A DNA stretch of 64,000 nt from Lacticaseibacillus yichunensis (lineage in GTDB: Bacteria; Bacillota; Bacilli; Lactobacillales; Lactobacillaceae): positions 1 through 64,000 of the forward strand of contig NZ_RHOG01000009.1 in assembly GCF_003946405.1 (NCBI RefSeq), given 5' to 3'. How positions within the stretch are numbered: the stretch's first letter is position 1; each line of letters begins with the position of its first letter. This document shows positions 61,691-64,000 of the stretch, piece after piece. The position numbers and the translations under genes are program-made. The notes below the pieces were generated by a model. The model saw nothing but the letters and a program-made list of their open reading frames with translations, had not been told where the DNA came from and did no database searches.

Positions 61691-62053
61691 TCAGAGCACC
61701 ACCAAGATCACTGTCACGGCGCCCGGCAGCGCCTGAATCAGAAAGATCTTTTTGGTCACCGTCGCCCCGCCATAAAGGCCGACCAAGGTCACAAAGCCGG
61801 CCAGCAGCGCCGCCGTCACGACTTGCGCTTGGCCATGCAGCAGGACCAGCGTCAATAACAGGACGAGGCCCAATGCTAGATTATAAATACCCTGATTTTT
61901 CAGCGCGACTTGCGCGTTGGGTTCTTGGACAAACGACAGTGGCATCCCAAAGGCGCCCGCCTGTACGTCCGGTTTCGCCAGCATTTCCAGTCCGGCGATA
62001 CCCAAATGTTCGACGCCCAACAAGCCAACCAAGATCAATGCGATGAGCGACAT
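61691..62053 (-). CDS. DUF1304 family membrane protein
   Basis: A 120-residue membrane protein with about four hydrophobic segments. The N-terminal VGLLGVEHLGIAGLEML and the loop ALKNQGIYNLALG are landmarks of DUF1304, a family of unknown function. ATG 62053 has GAGGAGG. It is the first gene of a pair with alkD, which suggests coexpression but not a shared function. Confidence 0.82.
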   Translation of the reverse strand: MSLIALILVGLLGVEHLGIAGLEMLAKPDVQAGAFGMPLSFVQEPNAQVALKNQGIYNLALGLVLLLTLVLLHGQAQVVTAALLAGFVTLVGLYGGATVTKKIFLIQALPGAVTVILVVL

Positions 62054-62219
62054 GTTTTTCCTCCTCTGGCCAAAGTACAGTCAAATAACGTTTCCGCCAA
62101 TCGGCCAAATGCGGTGATCCCGCCTGCCAGCCGCGGCGCTTCTCGTGCAAATAATAACGCATGCTAGCCAGCAGGCCAAGTCCTGTGCTAAAGTCAAAGC
62201 ATCGAATGGAGGCGTTTCT

Positions 62220-63032
62220 ATGAATCAGATCGCGGTTGAGCAGGCGTTCACGAATTGGGTCCTTTACTTTTTTGCCTATGCCTTTGTCGGCTGGCTGTGG
62301 GAAAGCGGCTATGTCAGCGTGAAAAAGCACCAGTGGGTCAATTCCGGCTTTCTCACCGGCCCGGTCATCCCCGTTTACGGCTTTGCCATGACCGCCGTGC
62401 TTGCGGCAATCGCGCCTTTTCAAAATAATCTGGTGGTCCTCTATCTCCTGTCCGCGTTGGTGGTCACGGTGATCGAATACATCACAAGCTGGCTGATGGA
62501 AAAACTCTTCCACGCCCGCTGGTGGGATTACAGCAACGTGCCTCTAAACCTGAACGGCCGCGTCGCCCTGCCGATCTCCGCTTTTTGGGGCCTCGGCGTC
62601 GTCGCGATTGTGAAATTCGTCCATCCGCTGGTCGCCAACGTGGTCACCCGCCTGGACACCGCATACGGCATTTTCGCCGCGATCGTCTTCATCGCCTTGA
62701 TGATGTTCGACCTCGGCTTCACCTTGGCCAACATGTTGTCCTTCGGCGCGGCGACCAAGCGCATCGGCGAATCGATCGACGCGAAGAAAACAGAGCTGCG
62801 CACCCGGGCGACCGAGGCAGCCGACAAGCTTGCAGCGGATCGCGGCTGGCTGGAAGACTACCGCAAACATGGCGATACTGAAAACAAATTACCGCAACTA
62901 AACGCCGTCCAGCGTCGTTTGTTAAAGAGTTTCCCACATCTGCAACTCAACGACAGCAAAGCCTCAGCCAATGAGATCTCAGCCTTGGCCGATGTGATGA
63001 AGCGCCGGCGAAAAGAAGCAAAGACAAAGTAA
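62220..63032 (+). CDS. putative ABC-transporter type IV (CmpB-like) membrane protein
   Basis: A 270-residue protein. The N-terminal two thirds contain about five membrane segments (LYFFAYAFVGWLWESGYVS, TGPVIPVYGFAMTAVL, VTVIEYITSWLMEKLF, RWWDYSNVPLNLNGRV), the pattern of the CmpB-like domain found across Firmicutes. The C-terminal 90 residues are charged and probably helical, ending KRRRKEAKTK. The frame opens at 62145, but GGAGG eight bases before ATG 62220 sets the start. Despite the family name, no ATPase is adjacent, and the biological role is unknown. Confidence 0.8.
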   Translation: MNQIAVEQAFTNWVLYFFAYAFVGWLWESGYVSVKKHQWVNSGFLTGPVIPVYGFAMTAVLAAIAPFQNNLVVLYLLSALVVTVIEYITSWLMEKLFHARWWDYSNVPLNLNGRVALPISAFWGLGVVAIVKFVHPLVANVVTRLDTAYGIFAAIVFIALMMFDLGFTLANMLSFGAATKRIGESIDAKKTELRTRATEAADKLAADRGWLEDYRKHGDTENKLPQLNAVQRRLLKSFPHLQLNDSKASANEISALADVMKRRRKEAKTK

Positions 63033-63303
63033 GGGTGTGAAGGGCCGCGGGATGGTCGAGTAGCTAGTTTGGCTTGGGTGCTTGAGGCGCACTTCGCCTC
63101 GAGTACACGAGACAGTTAGATGTCCCCGCCATGCGGACCGGAACCCAACTACAGGGTGTGAAGGCCCGCGGGATGGTGGGGCAGCTAACTTGGCTTGGGT
63201 GCTTGAGGCGCACTTCGCCTCGAGTGCACAAGCCAACTAGATACCTCGACCATGCGGACCGGAACCCAACTACAGGGTGTGGAGGGCCGCGGGATGGTGG
63301 GGC
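63033..63303 (+). repeat. family B tandem hairpin repeats, two full units and a partial (B5)
   Basis: GGGTGTG recurs at 63033, 63154 and 63275, a period of exactly 121 bp. Each unit contains the apical stem TTGAGGCG-CACTT-CGCCTCGA and closes with GGAACCCAACTACAGGGTG. The two units differ mainly in the outer arms. The array starts one base after the stop codon of the CmpB-like gene. Confidence 0.85.
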
Positions 63304-63355
63304 CAAAACCTGACTATATGTAAGGCCCGCCACATCGCGAGCCTTTTTCTGTGGC

Positions 63356-63390
63356 CAAAAAAACAACCGCCACCATTTCTGGTAGCGGCT
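63356..63390 (-). terminator. terminator of candidate RNA3
   Basis: Minus strand AGCCGCTACC, AGAAAT, GGTGGCGGTT, then GTTTTTTT. A clean rho-independent signal. Confidence 0.85.
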
Positions 63391-63524
63391 GCAAGGAAAC
63401 AGTTTAAGAAGCTCGCGAACTTTTTTCCTTATAATGGGTGGCTTCGGACGGCGTTCATAAACTGTTATGGCGGTGGCAGGCGATGAACCTGCATTCCCAA
63501 GGGCATCGCTCATTCCTTATTACA
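63356..63524 (-). ncRNA. candidate short transcript, about 170 nt (RNA3)
   Basis: Promoter at 63531-63559 and terminator at 63356-63390 delimit a short RNA. It contains AAGGAATGAGCG, which could be a start codon, but the frame runs straight through the terminator into family B repeats and encodes no recognisable protein. A GCAGG-TTCATCG-CCTGC hairpin resembles a tRNA T-arm, yet no acceptor or anticodon arm is present. The short GTTTATGAACG segment recalls the VYE start of small holin-like type I toxins, without the hydrophobic helix. It could be a decayed toxin locus or a regulatory RNA. Confidence 0.4.
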
Positions 63525-63530
63525 AGAATG

Positions 63531-63559
63531 AGTATAGCATGGAAGCGGTTTCTTTTCAA
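63531..63559 (-). promoter_or_regulatory. promoter of candidate RNA3
   Basis: Minus strand TTGAAA, a 17-bp spacer and TATACT. Confidence 0.7.
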
Positions 63560-63655
63560 GCGGAAACCCTCGCGAAAATGCGAAATCGGCTCGAGGTACA
63601 TCACCTGCGCGGACCGCATCCGTCCCAGTTGATCGGCCGCCAAGTTTCAGCTTAC

Positions 63656-64000
63656 TTAGGCACGCGGCTTGTCGTCAAAATCATCCTGCTCACGCCCATC
63701 AAACCCGCGCCCACCGAAGTCTTGCGGACCGCGGCCCTGTTGCCAAGCGCCGGGCCCAAAGCCCTGACCGCCGCGCCCATGCCACGACCCTTGCGCCGGC
63801 CGGCCGTTCCAGGCGCCTTGGCCCGGGCGCCCGCCGTTCCATGGGCCGGGGCGTCCACCATTCCACGGACCCCGCCCGCCAAAGCCGCGCCCAGTAAATG
63901 GCGGCTCCCAGCCAGCGGCCTCATTGACGGTATCCTGGTCATCAAGATCCTTGAGGAGTTTGGCCATCAGCGCAGACAGCTCGGTCTGTTCTTCCTCGGT
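63656..64000 (-). CDS. C-terminal part of a protein with a Gly/Trp/Arg-rich tail, possibly a MarR-type regulator
   Basis: The frame is open to the window edge, so only the last 114 residues are seen. The visible start, TEEEQTELSALMAKLLKDLD, is a charged amphipathic helix like the C-terminal dimerisation helix of MarR/PadR regulators. From about residue 35 on, the chain is almost entirely Gly, Arg, Trp, Pro, Gln and Asn with repeats such as GPWNGGRP (twice) and GRGGQGFG, then the acidic end EQDDFDDKPRA. Such RGG-like tails bind nucleic acids or drive condensation. The ATG at 63967 is internal to the frame and need not be the start. The identity of the missing part is unknown. Confidence 0.6.
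   Translation of the reverse strand, partial: TEEEQTELSALMAKLLKDLDDQDTVNEAAGWEPPFTGRGFGGRGPWNGGRPGPWNGGRPGQGAWNGRPAQGSWHGRGGQGFGPGAWQQGRGPQDFGGRGFDGREQDDFDDKPRA

Noticed and set aside
63033-63303. Possible CRISPR array from the evenly spaced repeats
   Set aside because: The whole 121-bp unit is repeated, with no short repeat and unique spacers, and no cas gene is nearby.
63455-63513. tRNA gene suggested by a T-arm-like hairpin
   Set aside because: No matching acceptor, D or anticodon arms exist within 90 bases on either side.
63064-63513. 149-codon minus-strand open frame starting in RNA3
   Set aside because: It runs through a strong terminator and then through family B repeats. The composition is not protein-like.

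Overview
The window reads as chromosomal DNA of a GC-rich member of the Lactobacillaceae, perhaps Lacticaseibacillus- or Schleiferilactobacillus-like. The basis is the gene set and order (rsmG, noc, parA, parB, DUF951, ychF, DUF1129, guaB), KxYKxGKxW/LPxTG adhesins with mucin-binding repeats, an L-lysine-type MurE next to an aspartate racemase, strong AAGGAGG ribosome binding sites with frequent TTG/GTG starts, and a T-box leader. The genus is inferred from memory of families. I saw no tRNA, rRNA, CRISPR array, prophage or complete insertion sequence. The rsmG-noc-parAB block usually lies close to the replication origin.

Layout. 0-11 kb: an MDR-type oxidoreductase, an ABC-F ATPase, a divergent ADP-ribosylglycohydrolase-like protein, signal peptidase I, a two-gene ABC exporter, a DUF975 membrane protein, a GT2 glycosyltransferase and a DeoR regulator. 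11-16 kb: an AEC transporter and a D-2-hydroxyacid dehydrogenase convergent with a CitA/DcuS-type two-component system, which looks like an organic-acid module. 16-24.5 kb: a secreted alanine-rich 3D-domain protein, a long gap with a candidate non-coding RNA and a T-box, a cystathionine synthase/lyase, an LCP protein, PepF, and a zinc/manganese-type ABC transporter behind a Zur/AdcR-like operator. 24.5-32.5 kb: a tightly overlapping operon (degenerate aldo-keto reductase, pullulanase, FGGY kinase), murE-racD and greA. 32.5-36.5 kb: a VanRS-like two-component system translationally coupled to a D-Ala-D-Ala carboxypeptidase, then a self-controlled TetR gene. 36.6-44.1 kb: the origin-proximal housekeeping block. 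44.3-52.3 kb: a surface island of two sortase-anchored adhesins, a lipoprotein with a sortase-like fold and an Mga-like regulator. 53-64 kb: a small acidic protein next to a CIRCE-like box, two MFS transporters, a methyltransferase, an EEP phosphodiesterase, a GT2 enzyme, an AlkD-like protein, small membrane proteins, and the end of a protein with a Gly/Trp/Arg-rich tail.

The most unusual content is non-coding. Two families of structured intergenic repeats are scattered through the window. Family A (3 copies, about 150-210 bp) folds into a multi-branched structure. Family B (about 121 bp per unit, single or tandem, at least 5 loci) folds into a long hairpin. In both, paired bases change together between copies, so the fold itself appears to be conserved. 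In addition, three minus-strand transcripts with near-consensus promoters and terminators but no convincing protein lie at 17.5-17.9, 55.3-55.7 and 63.35-63.52 kb.

Starts were moved from the longest open frame to the best Shine-Dalgarno-supported codon where the sequence allowed. Functional names rest on recognised motifs and remembered family features, not on database searches.
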